Notes: generated by a model not told the origin, from the sequence alone. Positions 8,868 to 18,226 are shown, counted from the first letter of the stretch. The stretch is DNA of 64,000 bases from RGIG426 sp045598965 (GCA_045598965.1 JAZRVH010000005.1:10779-74778); one strand, 5' to 3'. Numbers and translations are program-made.

Positions 8868-10010
8868 ATGATTCTCAAAAATGGTATGGTGTATGGTGCC
8901 GACTTTGAGCCGGCGAAACAGAACATTGCGGTGGAGGGCGAAAAAATCACCGCTGTCGGTAATGTGGAGGGCTCGGGCGAGGAGTTTGACCTCACCGGTC
9001 TTACCGTTATTCCCGGTATGATTGATATGCACATTCACGGTTGTGCCGGTTTTGATACCGGTGACGCTACTCCCGAAGCTTTGGAAGCGATGTCCGCACT
9101 TCTCGTGACTCGTGGTGTTACCTCGTTCTGCCCGACGTCGATGACTCTCGGCTTTGACGAGCTGACCAAAATCTTTGCCAACGTCGTCGAGATGAAATCC
9201 AAAGTCTCCGGTGCGTATATCCAGGGAATCAATATGGAAGGTCCCTACATTGCGATGTCCAAGAAAGGTGCCCAAAACGCCGACTATGTTCGCAACCCCG
9301 ATAAAGAGGAGTTCAAAAAACTGTTTGACGGTTGCAACGGTGCGGTGAAAGTGGTGGATATTGCTCCGGAATGTGACGGTGCCGAAGCGTTTATCAAAGA
9401 GGTTCAGCCCTATTGCCCGGTTTCCGTGGCACATACTGCCGCCGATTATGATGAGGTGTGCAAAGCCTTTGAGTGGGGTGCCCGTCATATTACGCACTTG
9501 TATAATGCCCAAAGCGGTTTGACCCACCGTAAACCCGGTGTGGTTGGTGCCGCCTTTGATATGGGTAGCCGTGTGGGTGCTCGTGCCGAGCTTATTTGCG
9601 ACGGTTTCCACATTCATCCCGCCGCTTTGCGTATCGCTTTCAACCAAATGGGCGAGGACGGCACCGTTATCGTCAGCGACTCCATGAAAGCCGCCGGCAG
9701 TGTGGACGGTGTGTACGATTTGGGCGGTCAGCCGGTGTATGTGAAAGACGGAAAAGCTCTGTTGGAGGATGGCACGATTGCCGCTTCTACCTCCAATCTG
9801 CACGAGGAATTCAAAAACGTGGTTTCTTTCGGCATTCCGCTGAAACAAGCCATTAAATCCGTGACCATCAACCCGGCAAAAGCTATTCGTGTTGACGATG
9901 TTACCGGTTCCATCGAGGCGGGCAAAAATGCCGACTTGTTGGTGATGGATGATGAATGGAACATCAAACTAGTTGTGGTTAAAGGCGTCGTGAAAGTCAA
10001 CAATCTGTAA
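8868..10010 (+). CDS. nagA: N-acetylglucosamine-6-phosphate deacetylase
   Basis: The enzyme removes acetate from GlcNAc-6-phosphate, giving glucosamine-6-phosphate for NagB (encoded at 60.9 kb) or for cell-wall synthesis. The 380-residue amidohydrolase has DMHIHGCAGFDTGD (metal-binding HxH), EGPYI, VAHTAADY, THLYNAQSGLTHRKPG, the GFHIHP motif and a C-terminal segment with NPAKAIRVDD and GSIEAGKNADLLVMD. A GGAGGAA site precedes the ATG. The gene has its own promoter and is followed by a small membrane protein. The split of nagA and nagB by 50 kb suggests separate regulation. Confidence 0.94.
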   Translation: MILKNGMVYGADFEPAKQNIAVEGEKITAVGNVEGSGEEFDLTGLTVIPGMIDMHIHGCAGFDTGDATPEALEAMSALLVTRGVTSFCPTSMTLGFDELTKIFANVVEMKSKVSGAYIQGINMEGPYIAMSKKGAQNADYVRNPDKEEFKKLFDGCNGAVKVVDIAPECDGAEAFIKEVQPYCPVSVAHTAADYDEVCKAFEWGARHITHLYNAQSGLTHRKPGVVGAAFDMGSRVGARAELICDGFHIHPAALRIAFNQMGEDGTVIVSDSMKAAGSVDGVYDLGGQPVYVKDGKALLEDGTIAASTSNLHEEFKNVVSFGIPLKQAIKSVTINPAKAIRVDDVTGSIEAGKNADLLVMDDEWNIKLVVVKGVVKVNNL

Positions 10011-10033
10011 GAATAATCAGGGAGGTTACGGCT

Positions 10034-10285
10034 ATGTCTGAGAACAAATGTGTAAACAAACAAACATTACTTTGGATTGGCGTGGCGATTGTGTCCGCTT
10101 TAGTGGCGGTTGCAACCGTTTTGGTTGTGCTTCGTCGCTATTTCAAAAAAGAGGAGCTTTGCGGTGACGTGGAGTGTATCTCCTATGAGTTTGAGCCGGA
10201 GGAACTGGCGTTTGATGATGAATTCGGTGCCGATAATGTGATTGATGTAACCGAAGTTATTGAGGAAGCCGACGCAGAAGAATAA
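10034..10285 (+). CDS. Small single-span membrane protein with acidic tail
   Basis: I do not recognise this 83-residue protein. It has a short polar N-terminus, one transmembrane helix (about residues 11-32, LLWIGVAIVSALVAVATVLVVL), two basic residues and then a strongly acidic cytoplasmic-like tail rich in Glu and Asp. The start has a GGGAGG site. It follows nagA by 23 bases and ends at a hairpin, so it may be co-transcribed with nagA. Similar short membrane proteins are common in Clostridia; no function is claimed. Confidence 0.6.
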   Translation: MSENKCVNKQTLLWIGVAIVSALVAVATVLVVLRRYFKKEELCGDVECISYEFEPEELAFDDEFGADNVIDVTEVIEEADAEE

Positions 10286-10291
10286 GAAAAT

Positions 10292-10323
10292 CACCCGTCA
10301 GCACGGTGGCGTGCCGGCGGGTG
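10292..10323 (+). terminator. Hairpin after the small membrane gene (possible terminator)
   Basis: A 14-bp stem with one mismatch forms between CACCCG at 10292 and CGGGTG ending at 10323, with inner arms GCACG/CGTGC and a GTGG loop. The downstream tract is only weakly T-rich, so termination may be partial. Confidence 0.5.
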
Positions 10324-10369
10324 TTCTTATGATTATTTTGGGTGAATGCGTTGAAAGGGAGTGGGAGAA

Positions 10370-11746
10370 ATGCACAAAAATGACCTGTTTTCAGTGTCCA
10401 TTGACGGCGTGACATCTCTCGGCTCCGGCATTGCCCGTATCAAAGAGGCAGATTCGCCTGACGGAATGGTGACGTTTGTGCCGTTCACGGCTCCGGGAGA
10501 CGAAATTTCCTGCCGTATCCTTAAAGTGGACAAGCGTCACGCTTTCGGCAAAATGGAAGCGTTGCTCACTCCGTCGTCCGCCCGTGTGGACGATACCGGT
10601 TGTGCGGCGTTTGGCAAATGCGGCGGCTGTGCTTGGCGTCACGTGAGGTACGAGGAAGAACTGAAATTCAAAGAACAGCACGTGTTCGATTGCCTTACCC
10701 GTATCGGCGGGGCAAATCCGGAATTCTTGCCGATTTGCGGATGCGATAACCCGGACGGCTATCGCAACAAGGCCCAGTATCCCATTGCCGCCGACAAAGA
10801 GGGAAAGCCGGTGCTTGGCTACTACGCCACTCACAGTCACCGTGTTATTTCCGCCGAAACTTGTGCTTTGGAACCGGCGAGCTTTTACGACATCAAACGC
10901 CGTGTGCTTTTGTGGATGAACGAAAACAACATTGCGGCATATAATGAGGTGACCAAACGAGGTCTTTTGCGTCATTTGTATATCCGCACCGCAGAGCAGA
11001 CGGGGGAAACCATGGTCTGCTTAGTGGCAACCTCGGGAAAAATCCCCGCCGCAACGGCGTTGATTGCCTCATTGCGTGAGGTGGACGGCGTTTGCTCTGT
11101 GCTTGTGAACGTCAACAAAAAAGATACCAATGTGATTCTCGGTGACCGGGAATTTACCCTTTGGGGCAAAGAGACGATTACCGATATCCTCTGCGGCGTG
11201 AAAGTGCGGTTGTCTGCACGGTCGTTTTATCAAGTGAACCGCCGTCAAGCAGAACACCTTTACACGATTGCCGCCGATTTTGCCGGCTTAAATGGGAATG
11301 AAACCCTGTTGGATTTATACTGCGGTGCCGGTACGATTGGTTTGTCAATGGCGAGCCGGGTGCAGTCGCTTATTGGGGTGGAAATTGTTCCCGAAGCGGT
11401 GGAGGATGCCAAACGCAATGCCGCCGAAAACGGAGTTGAAAATGCCCGTTTTCTTTGTGCGGATGCGTCTAAAGCCGCCAAAACCTTAGAGGCCGAGGGA
11501 ATTTGTCCCGACGTGGTGGTGCTTGACCCGCCACGAAAAGGCTGTGACGAAAGCCTTATTGAAACGGTGGCAAACATGAACCCCGACCGGGTGGTGTATG
11601 TTTCCTGCGACCCGGCAACCCTGGCAAGGGATGTAAAGCGTTTTGCCTTGTCAGGCTATGTTTGCAAAAAAGCCCAGGCGGTGGATATGTTCCCGAGAAC
11701 AGCCCACGTGGAATCGGTTGTGCTTCTTGAACGTGGGATACTTTAA
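10370..11746 (+). CDS. rlmD: 23S rRNA (uracil-5-)-methyltransferase, RlmD/RumA-like
   Basis: The protein of about 458 residues has an N-terminal TRAM-type domain, a CxxxxxCGGCxxxH iron-sulfur pattern (CAAFGKCGGCAWRH), and a C-terminal SAM methyltransferase domain with LLDLYCGAGTIGLSMA, VVLDPPRKGC and the catalytic VYVSCDPATLARD. It methylates C5 of a uridine in 23S rRNA. Firmicute members may act on both U747 and U1939 (RlmCD), which sequence alone cannot decide. The ATG at 10370 is preferred over an in-frame GTG at 10361 because a AAGGGAGTGGGAG purine tract lies just upstream. Confidence 0.88.
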   Translation: MHKNDLFSVSIDGVTSLGSGIARIKEADSPDGMVTFVPFTAPGDEISCRILKVDKRHAFGKMEALLTPSSARVDDTGCAAFGKCGGCAWRHVRYEEELKFKEQHVFDCLTRIGGANPEFLPICGCDNPDGYRNKAQYPIAADKEGKPVLGYYATHSHRVISAETCALEPASFYDIKRRVLLWMNENNIAAYNEVTKRGLLRHLYIRTAEQTGETMVCLVATSGKIPAATALIASLREVDGVCSVLVNVNKKDTNVILGDREFTLWGKETITDILCGVKVRLSARSFYQVNRRQAEHLYTIAADFAGLNGNETLLDLYCGAGTIGLSMASRVQSLIGVEIVPEAVEDAKRNAAENGVENARFLCADASKAAKTLEAEGICPDVVVLDPPRKGCDESLIETVANMNPDRVVYVSCDPATLARDVKRFALSGYVCKKAQAVDMFPRTAHVESVVLLERGIL

Positions 11747-11796
11747 CAACCATTTTAACTGATATTTCGAATTTGATAGTGCAAGAAGGTATGTTG

Positions 11797-12162
11797 ATGA
11801 CAGCGTGTTTGTGTGTGGCGTTAGGCGGGGCAGTCGGCTCGGTTTTACGCTATCTTGTGAGTCTTGTCGATTTGGGCGAGACCACGGCGTTTCCTTATAA
11901 AACCTTGTTTGTCAACGTGGTGGGAGCGTTTATTATCGGTCTTTTGGTGGCATTTGCCGCTAAAAATGCCGCTTTGTCCGGCAACTGGATGTTATTCCTT
12001 AAAGTCGGGTTATGCGGCGGATTTACCACATTTTCCACCTTTGCATTAGAGACAGTAACCCTTACCGGTGACGGCAAATGGGGGTTGGCTGCGTGTTACG
12101 TGTTACTTAGTGTATTTCTGTCGCTGGCGGCGGTGTGGTCTGCCGAGGCGATAGTAAAATAA
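11797..12162 (+). CDS. crcB: Fluoride exporter CrcB/Fluc
   Basis: The 121-residue protein has four predicted transmembrane segments and the family motifs GGAVGSVLRY near the N-terminus, TLFVNVVGAF in the second segment and GGFTTFSTF in the third. Fluc channels work as dual-topology dimers that let fluoride leave the cell. The start at 11797 follows an AAGG site by 7 bases; an earlier TTG at 11773 is less likely. Only one crcB gene is visible, which implies a homodimer. I see no fluoride riboswitch in the 50-base upstream gap. Confidence 0.88.
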   Translation: MTACLCVALGGAVGSVLRYLVSLVDLGETTAFPYKTLFVNVVGAFIIGLLVAFAAKNAALSGNWMLFLKVGLCGGFTTFSTFALETVTLTGDGKWGLAACYVLLSVFLSLAAVWSAEAIVK

Positions 12163-12211
12163 ATTGGATACTTCTGCCGAATCGTCGGTGTTTTGATTAG
12201 GAGGACTACAT

Positions 12212-13144
12212 ATGATTTATGATAACGTCTTACAGGCCATTGGGCACACGCCCATTATCCGCTTAAACCGTTTGAGTGAGCCGGATGCGGCGGAAATTCT
12301 TGTAAAATTCGAGGGACTCAATGTGGGCGGCTCGATTAAAACCCGCACCGCCTACAATATGATTTGCGAGGCGGAAAAACAAGGACTTCTTAACGAAAAT
12401 TCGATTATTGTTGAGCCGACCTCCGGCAACCAGGGCATCGGTTTAGCCCTTGTTGGTGCCGTGCGTGGCTATAAGACCGTTATCATTATGCCCGATTCGG
12501 TCAGCGTGGAACGTCGCTTGCTTGTTATGCACTACGGTGCAGAAGTGATTACCGTTCACGATGACGGGGATATCGGAGCGTGTATTGATGAATGCTTGCG
12601 GTTGGCACTCGAAATGCGGGATAATAACAAAAACGTGTTTGTACCCCAGCAGTTTGAAAATATCCACAACACTTTGACCCACAAAAAACACACCGCTCTT
12701 GAAATTATGGAGCAGGTGGCAGGCCCGATTGACGGATTTTGCTCCGGCATCGGCACCGGCGGCACCATTACCGGTATTGGCGAAGTGTTGAAAGCTCAAT
12801 ATCCCGAAATGGAAATTTGGGCTGTTGAACCGGAAAACGCCGCCATTTTGGCAGGCGGTAATATCGGTACTCACCTGCAAATGGGTATCGGAGACGGGCT
12901 TATTCCCGCCATTCTTAACACCGAGATTTATGACGATATTTGTATCGTGTCCGACGAAGAAGCATTGAAAACCGCCCAAGATCTTGCCAAATACGAGGGG
13001 ATTATGTGCGGTATTTCCAGCGGCACAAATGTTGCCGCCGCCCGTCGGCTGGCACGAAAACTTGGAAAAGGAAAAACGGTGGTAACCGTTCTTCCCGACA
13101 CAGCCGAGCGGTATTTCTCTACACCGCTGTTTGAGGATCAATAA
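12212..13144 (+). CDS. cysK: PLP-dependent cysteine synthase family protein
   Basis: The 310-residue protein is an O-acetylserine sulfhydrylase-type enzyme. The PLP lysine lies in GGSIKTRTAYNM, the substrate loop is EPTSGNQGIGLAL, the PLP phosphate loop is GIGTGGTITG and the C-terminal SSGTN motif is present. Most CysK proteins have GGSVKDR; the KTR variant here is a deviation next to the PLP lysine, so a different amino-acid donor is possible. An AGGAGG site precedes the ATG. Its neighbours do not bear on sulfur metabolism. Confidence 0.85.
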   Translation: MIYDNVLQAIGHTPIIRLNRLSEPDAAEILVKFEGLNVGGSIKTRTAYNMICEAEKQGLLNENSIIVEPTSGNQGIGLALVGAVRGYKTVIIMPDSVSVERRLLVMHYGAEVITVHDDGDIGACIDECLRLALEMRDNNKNVFVPQQFENIHNTLTHKKHTALEIMEQVAGPIDGFCSGIGTGGTITGIGEVLKAQYPEMEIWAVEPENAAILAGGNIGTHLQMGIGDGLIPAILNTEIYDDICIVSDEEALKTAQDLAKYEGIMCGISSGTNVAAARRLARKLGKGKTVVTVLPDTAERYFSTPLFEDQ

Positions 13145-13215
13145 AAAAGTCAGCGACAATTTCTTTTAAGGACAATTTCACCGTAATCATGAATGAAAAA
13201 TAAGGAGAACGCAAA

Positions 13216-14733
13216 ATGAAACGATTTCAACTTGGAAACCTACATTTGAAGCAAAGACACAAGCTGAAAAATACCCCGGAGAATTATGCCTATTTATACT
13301 ATGGCGTATTTCTGCTCTTTGTTTTTATCTATATTCTTATTGGAATGTTGACGAGAGGCGACTCGGTGCGTTATTCGTTCTTTTATTCGTCATCGTTTGA
13401 CTATTTGCTCAGCACGGATATGTTTATGGACTTTTTTAACTCTGTGCGAGATGCCTCACATAACGGCGGTTACGAGAAAAACGTCATTTATCCGCCGCTT
13501 GCCAACCTGCTGTATTACTTCCTCGGCAAGATGTTTAAGGCGGATTTGGTAGCGGACAAGTTTAAGGACCGTTTTGAATTGCGTAATACCGACCCCATTG
13601 CGTTGTTTGTGTACTTTATTTCCGTTTTGCTGTGCGTGTTTGCGGTGTATCTTATCATCGACCGGTATTTACAACGGTGCAATTTTAAGGCAGCACCGGC
13701 GGCTCTCGCTATTACGTCGGCACTGTCTTTTCCGATGCTGTATGCCATCCAGCGGGGTAATATCATCATTTTGGCGATTCCGCTTACCATGTTTTTTGTC
13801 TTTTTCCGCAACCATGAGCGTAAACTTGTACGAGAGCTGTCGTACATTGCTCTTGCCTTGGCGGCAGGCCTTAAAATCTATCCCGCCGTGTTCGGCATTT
13901 TGTTGATTACCGACAAGAAATACAAAGAGGCGGCTCGCCTTGTGCTATATGGTGTGGTGGCATTTGCGGTGCCGATTTTTGCCTTCGGCGGGCCGGAGCT
14001 GTTGGTGCGACTTGTCAAAAACATCTTTTCTTTCAACTCCAACCGATCGTCGGTATCCCGTGCGTATCGTACGGGCTATTCGTTCCAGGAGTTAATCTCG
14101 GTGTATATGCCGAAGGGCGTTCCGAGAACCTGCGGCAAGGTGGTGTTCTGGTGCTTGGAACTGATGGCGGGTCTTATGGTGTTTTTGCTTCCGAAGGATT
14201 GGCAAAAAATCACCGCCCTTTGCTATATGGTCTTTAACATCCGTTCGCTTTCCTCGTCGTATGCATTGGCGTTTTTCCTGGTTCCGTTTGTGATGTTCTT
14301 GACCGACAAACGGACGTTCAAATGGAACGATTATCTGTATTTGTTGTGTTTGGCTCTGATGTTTATTCCTTTGCCATGTATCTGGTACGGATTCCTCGGA
14401 AATATGGCAGAAAACACCGGGTTGCTTGTCAAGTTGAAAGGGGACAGCTTAGACCACATGCGTTGGTCGCTGATTGCTCACTATGGCGGCGTCAACAAAT
14501 TGCTCTCTGTTTTTGCGTTCCAGGGAATTTTCATCTTATTGACGATTGACGCCTTGTTTACGCCCGGCGACGGACTGTTTATTGATAAAGCGTTGATAAA
14601 ATCGCAAACGGCGGAAACACTTTCAAAAATCAAGTCAGTGTTTTCGAAGAAAAAAGAAAACAGTGAATCGGTTTCGGAGAATACCGAAGACGTCGCTTTG
14701 GACGACGCTAAAAACGAGGAGGCTCTTTCGTGA
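13216..14733 (+). CDS. Polytopic membrane protein, GT87/DUF2029-like glycosyltransferase
   Basis: The 505-residue protein has about ten hydrophobic segments. A periplasmic-loop-like region with YPPLANLLYY and a conserved AIQRGNI followed by LAAGLKIYPA resemble the GT87/DUF2029 family of polyprenyl-phosphate-mannose-dependent transferases, which use lipid-linked sugars outside the membrane. The C-terminal 70 residues are hydrophilic and rich in Lys, Glu and Ser. The stop overlaps the start of the next membrane protein (GTGA), so the pair is translationally coupled. The specific acceptor is unknown. Confidence 0.65.
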   Translation: MKRFQLGNLHLKQRHKLKNTPENYAYLYYGVFLLFVFIYILIGMLTRGDSVRYSFFYSSSFDYLLSTDMFMDFFNSVRDASHNGGYEKNVIYPPLANLLYYFLGKMFKADLVADKFKDRFELRNTDPIALFVYFISVLLCVFAVYLIIDRYLQRCNFKAAPAALAITSALSFPMLYAIQRGNIIILAIPLTMFFVFFRNHERKLVRELSYIALALAAGLKIYPAVFGILLITDKKYKEAARLVLYGVVAFAVPIFAFGGPELLVRLVKNIFSFNSNRSSVSRAYRTGYSFQELISVYMPKGVPRTCGKVVFWCLELMAGLMVFLLPKDWQKITALCYMVFNIRSLSSSYALAFFLVPFVMFLTDKRTFKWNDYLYLLCLALMFIPLPCIWYGFLGNMAENTGLLVKLKGDSLDHMRWSLIAHYGGVNKLLSVFAFQGIFILLTIDALFTPGDGLFIDKALIKSQTAETLSKIKSVFSKKKENSESVSENTEDVALDDAKNEEALS

Positions 14734-16385
14734 AAGATAATCGTTTGATTTCTTTTTTCGGCACGTCCTGCACTTTGACATATAAACACGTGCGTATCGC
14801 CGCCTTTTGCTATATGGGGTTGCCATTCCTCATTTTTTCGTTGACATGGCTGTCGATTTTGCCTGCCCTCGTCAGTGCGGCTGTAACACTGTTTATTTTG
14901 ACAATGGTGATAAAACCCGATTTTTTGAAGAAAAAGGAAGCCCCTGCCGATATTGTGCTTAATCGTGACGCTGTGGAAGAAATTCGAATTCCGATTTTTG
15001 CGTTAGCGATTGTGCTGCTTTTGGCCGGCGTATGGGTTTGGTGGTCGGGCATCGGCGGCGGATTCTACCAGTCGGGCGATTTTCCTTATCGCAATGCGGT
15101 ATTCCGTGATTTGCTTACTTACAAATGGCCGGTAATCTATAACGGTGAAAAAGGAATGCTTGCCTACTATATCGGCTTTTGGCTTCCTGCCGCCATTATC
15201 GGCAAAACGGTCGGCTTGTTCTGTCACAATGCCGACGTCACCTGGAGTGTCGGCAACACCGCTTTGTATGTATGGACGCTTGCCGGCGTGTTGTTGGTAC
15301 TTTTGATGTTGTATTTCAACGTGAAAGCCATTAACGCCAAAAAGGTGCTTGTTGCCACCTTCGTCTTTCTCTTTTTCAGCGGTATGGATATTATTGGCTG
15401 GCTTGCTGCCGGTACAGACGGTTTTTTTGACCGCATGGTAACGGAGAATATCCACATCGAGTGGTGGGCGAAAAAAATCAGTTTCCCGTCCGGCCATTTA
15501 TTGCAGTTTAGCTCCTTTACCACCCAACTCTTTTGGGTGTTTAACCAAGCGATTGTTACGTGGCTTGCCACGTTAACGCTGTTTCGTGAGCAAACCCCGC
15601 AAAACTTTGTGTTTATCGGAATGATGTCCCTGTTTTGCGGTCCTATTCCGTTTTACGGCTTCTTTGTGCTGGCGTTGGTGTTGGGCGTTCTCTTCTTCTG
15701 GCGTGCACGCCGTCACCCGAAATACACGATTTGCTCGTTTTTCTCGCCGTCTAATATTCTCGCCGTTGCGGGGATTTTCCCGGTTTGTTTTACCTATTTC
15801 ACCGGCAACTCTGCCGCAACATTAAAAAGCGGCTCAAAGTTGTTACGCTTTGTGCCTCGCTTGATTTTTAATTTGAACGGAAAAGCCGGTGCCGGTATTT
15901 CCAAAACAAGGCTGTTGTTATTTATTGCATTTTTGTTGTTGGAATTCTTGCTGATTGCGATGTTAATGTGGTGGCATAACCGCAAAGAGTTGCCGTTTTG
16001 GGCGTGTATTGGGATGCTTTGTGTTTTCCCGATGATTTTCACCGGGGCGGCGGCAGACTTTTGTATGCGTGCAACCATTCCGGCACTTGTCGTATTTTGT
16101 GTGTATGTCATTCGCTTTTTGTTTGAAAAAATCAACAGTCCACGCAAATCGTTAGACCGACTTTTATGTTTGCTCGTGGCGTTGTTTGTCCTCATCGGGT
16201 CAATAACGCCGGTTGTGGAGATGTCACGTGGTATCTATAAAAGTGTAGAAGCGGGGCATCTTGTTACCTATAACGACACGTTTAAGTCGCTGGGAAGCGA
16301 CGAAAAAGAGGCGGGAAGTATCAAAAACTTTACCGCTCAAAAATACGAGAATTCCAAATTCTATAAATACTTTGCCCGGCATTGA
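14730..16385 (+). CDS. Large polytopic membrane protein of unknown function
   Basis: I cannot name this 551-residue protein. It contains roughly 12 hydrophobic segments, and residues after the third helix (GFYQSGDFPYRNAVFRDLL) resemble the first extracytoplasmic loop of GT-C transferases, which carries acidic residues. The GTG start overlaps the preceding TGA stop and has an AGGAGG site. Pairing with a GT87-like protein suggests a joint role in envelope glycosylation, which is an inference from context. Confidence 0.6.
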   Translation: MKDNRLISFFGTSCTLTYKHVRIAAFCYMGLPFLIFSLTWLSILPALVSAAVTLFILTMVIKPDFLKKKEAPADIVLNRDAVEEIRIPIFALAIVLLLAGVWVWWSGIGGGFYQSGDFPYRNAVFRDLLTYKWPVIYNGEKGMLAYYIGFWLPAAIIGKTVGLFCHNADVTWSVGNTALYVWTLAGVLLVLLMLYFNVKAINAKKVLVATFVFLFFSGMDIIGWLAAGTDGFFDRMVTENIHIEWWAKKISFPSGHLLQFSSFTTQLFWVFNQAIVTWLATLTLFREQTPQNFVFIGMMSLFCGPIPFYGFFVLALVLGVLFFWRARRHPKYTICSFFSPSNILAVAGIFPVCFTYFTGNSAATLKSGSKLLRFVPRLIFNLNGKAGAGISKTRLLLFIAFLLLEFLLIAMLMWWHNRKELPFWACIGMLCVFPMIFTGAAADFCMRATIPALVVFCVYVIRFLFEKINSPRKSLDRLLCLLVALFVLIGSITPVVEMSRGIYKSVEAGHLVTYNDTFKSLGSDEKEAGSIKNFTAQKYENSKFYKYFARH

Positions 16386-16407
16386 TGTCGCAAAAGGAGG
16401 GGAGTGT

Positions 16408-16938
16408 ATGGCACATCCCATCAAACATTTTCGCACGATTACCCGTCATCGCCATGCGGTTATTCGGCATTGTTTTAAGGCGGGAATCGGCTTTCAGGGG
16501 CTCTTTCACGATTTATCAAAATATACGCTGACGGAGTTTGTCCCCGGTGCTAAATATTACTTGGGAACCCGCAGTCCCAACGAGGAAGAACGGCGGCTGT
16601 TTGGGTTTTCCAAAGCGTGGCTTCATCATAAGGGCCGTAATCGCCATCACTTCGAATATTGGACAGATTATAACCCCAAAACCCGTACTATGTCGCCAGT
16701 GCCGATGCCGAGACGCTATGTGGTAGAGATGTTCTGTGACCGGGTGGCGGCAAGCAAGATTTATAAAGGCAAGGAATATACAAACGCTTCTGCCTACGAA
16801 TATTTTTTGCCGGGAAAGGCGACCCGTTTTATTCATCCCGAAACCTCCGACCAAATTGAGCATTTTCTAAAACTTCTGGCGGATGAGGGAGAGGATGCCG
16901 CTTTTTCGGCGGTGAAAGCGTGGCTTAAAGAAGAATAA
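16408..16938 (+). CDS. DUF5662 family protein
   Basis: The 176-residue protein begins MAHPIKHFRTITRHRHAVIRHCFKAG and contains HDLSKYTLTEF and a later HHKGRNRHHFEYW segment. The spaced histidines and the HD pair look like a metal-binding HD-type site, but no activity is established for the family as far as I know. The start at 16408 has an AAGGAGGGGAG site; the longer frame upstream overlaps the preceding membrane gene and is not needed. It lies between membrane proteins and an MFS transporter. Confidence 0.72.
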   Translation: MAHPIKHFRTITRHRHAVIRHCFKAGIGFQGLFHDLSKYTLTEFVPGAKYYLGTRSPNEEERRLFGFSKAWLHHKGRNRHHFEYWTDYNPKTRTMSPVPMPRRYVVEMFCDRVAASKIYKGKEYTNASAYEYFLPGKATRFIHPETSDQIEHFLKLLADEGEDAAFSAVKAWLKEE

Positions 16939-16970
16939 CTACCCGTTTTCGTTACGAATGAGGAATTTGT

Positions 16971-18158
16971 ATGGAACATAAAAACTACGGAAAAACACTT
17001 CTTGCCGGCTATTTGGGCTCGGTAACCCAGGCCATTTCGGCGAACTTTTTGCCGCTACTTTATGTCACGTTCCAAACAGCCTACCGCTTTTCACTTACCC
17101 AAATTGCACTGATTTCCGCCGTGTTCTTTTTTGCCCAGTTGGTGGTGGACTATCTCTGTGCAAAAGTGGTGGACAGCATCGGCTACCGTCCCTGCGTGAT
17201 AACGGCACAAGTTACCTCAGCACTCGGCATCATAGGGCTGACCTTTTTGCCGGACGTGTTGCCGAATGCCTTTGTCGGAACGCTGCTTTGCGTCATTGTG
17301 TATGCCGTCGGAAGCGGACTTATCGAGGTGTTAAGTAGTCCGATTATTGAAGCGTGCCCGTTCGAGAACAAAGAGGGGCACATGAGCTTGCTTCACTCGT
17401 TTTACTGTTGGGGATTTGCGGCGGTGGTGATATTTTCCACGCTTTTTTTCCACTTCTTCGGTATTGAAAACTGGCGAATTTTAGCCCTACTTTGGGCGAT
17501 TATCCCGATATACAACATCTATAACTTTGCCACGTGTCCTATTGAAACACTGGTGGACGAAGGGGAGAGTATACCCCCGAAAGACCTGCTTAAAAACAAG
17601 GTGTTTTGGCTCTTTATATTGTTAATGGTGGGGGCAGGTGCATCGGAAATATCGATGTCCCAGTGGGCATCCACCTTTGCGGAATCGGCACTCCACTTGT
17701 CAAAATCCACCGGCGATTTAATTGGGCCGTGCGGCTTTGCGGTGTGTATGGGATTAAGCCGTGTGCTGTTTAGCAAATTCAGCGAGAAAATCAACCTCGT
17801 TACGTATATGACGGTGTCCGGTCTGATGGCGGTTGTCTGCTATCTTCTGGCGGGCTTTGCAAAATTGCCGCTTCTCGGTCTGCTCGGATGCACGGTGTGC
17901 GGCTTTGCGGTAGGCATTCTGTGGCCGGGTTCCATTAGTCTGTCGGCAGGTATTTTGCCAAAAGGCGGCACCGCCCTGTTTGCGTTTTTGGCACTCGCAG
18001 GTGATTTGGGCGGCTCGGTTGGACCGATGCTCATCGGTGCCGTGTCTCAAGCCGCCGAAAACAATCTGCAAGTCGGCGTTGTTGCGGGCATGGCATTTCC
18101 GCTATTACTTCTCGTTTGCATAGGATTATTACGAAAATATCATAAAAGCGACAAATAA
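16971..18158 (+). CDS. MFS transporter
   Basis: The 395-residue protein has 12 predicted transmembrane helices arranged in two halves with a central loop (around residues 190-210, ETLVDEGESIPPKDLLKN). It resembles the fucose-permease/FucP-like branch of major facilitator proteins, which often carry sugars, but substrate residues cannot be assigned. The ATG follows a GAGGAA site. It is the last gene of the forward run and ends at a strong bidirectional terminator shared with murC. Confidence 0.82.
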   Translation: MEHKNYGKTLLAGYLGSVTQAISANFLPLLYVTFQTAYRFSLTQIALISAVFFFAQLVVDYLCAKVVDSIGYRPCVITAQVTSALGIIGLTFLPDVLPNAFVGTLLCVIVYAVGSGLIEVLSSPIIEACPFENKEGHMSLLHSFYCWGFAAVVIFSTLFFHFFGIENWRILALLWAIIPIYNIYNFATCPIETLVDEGESIPPKDLLKNKVFWLFILLMVGAGASEISMSQWASTFAESALHLSKSTGDLIGPCGFAVCMGLSRVLFSKFSEKINLVTYMTVSGLMAVVCYLLAGFAKLPLLGLLGCTVCGFAVGILWPGSISLSAGILPKGGTALFAFLALAGDLGGSVGPMLIGAVSQAAENNLQVGVVAGMAFPLLLLVCIGLLRKYHKSDK

Positions 18159-18173
18159 AACAACATAAAACGA

Positions 18174-18215
18174 AAAAAAGACTGACCGATTGTATCACAA
18201 TCGGTCAGTCTTTTT
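18174..18215. terminator. Bidirectional rho-independent terminator (MFS gene / murC)
   Basis: A perfect stem GACTGACCGATTG / CAATCGGTCAGTC with a 5-base loop is flanked by an A-run on the left and a T-run on the right, so it can stop transcripts from both convergent genes. Confidence 0.93.
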
Positions 18216-18226
18216 ATGTTGAATAA

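Noticed and set aside
8850..9848. Reverse ORF of 332 codons across nagA
   Set aside because: It is the complement of nagA and shows no family features; nagA is unambiguous with promoter and ribosome site.
11747..11796. Possible fluoride riboswitch upstream of crcB
   Set aside because: The gap is only about 50 bases and lacks the conserved core of the crcB motif.
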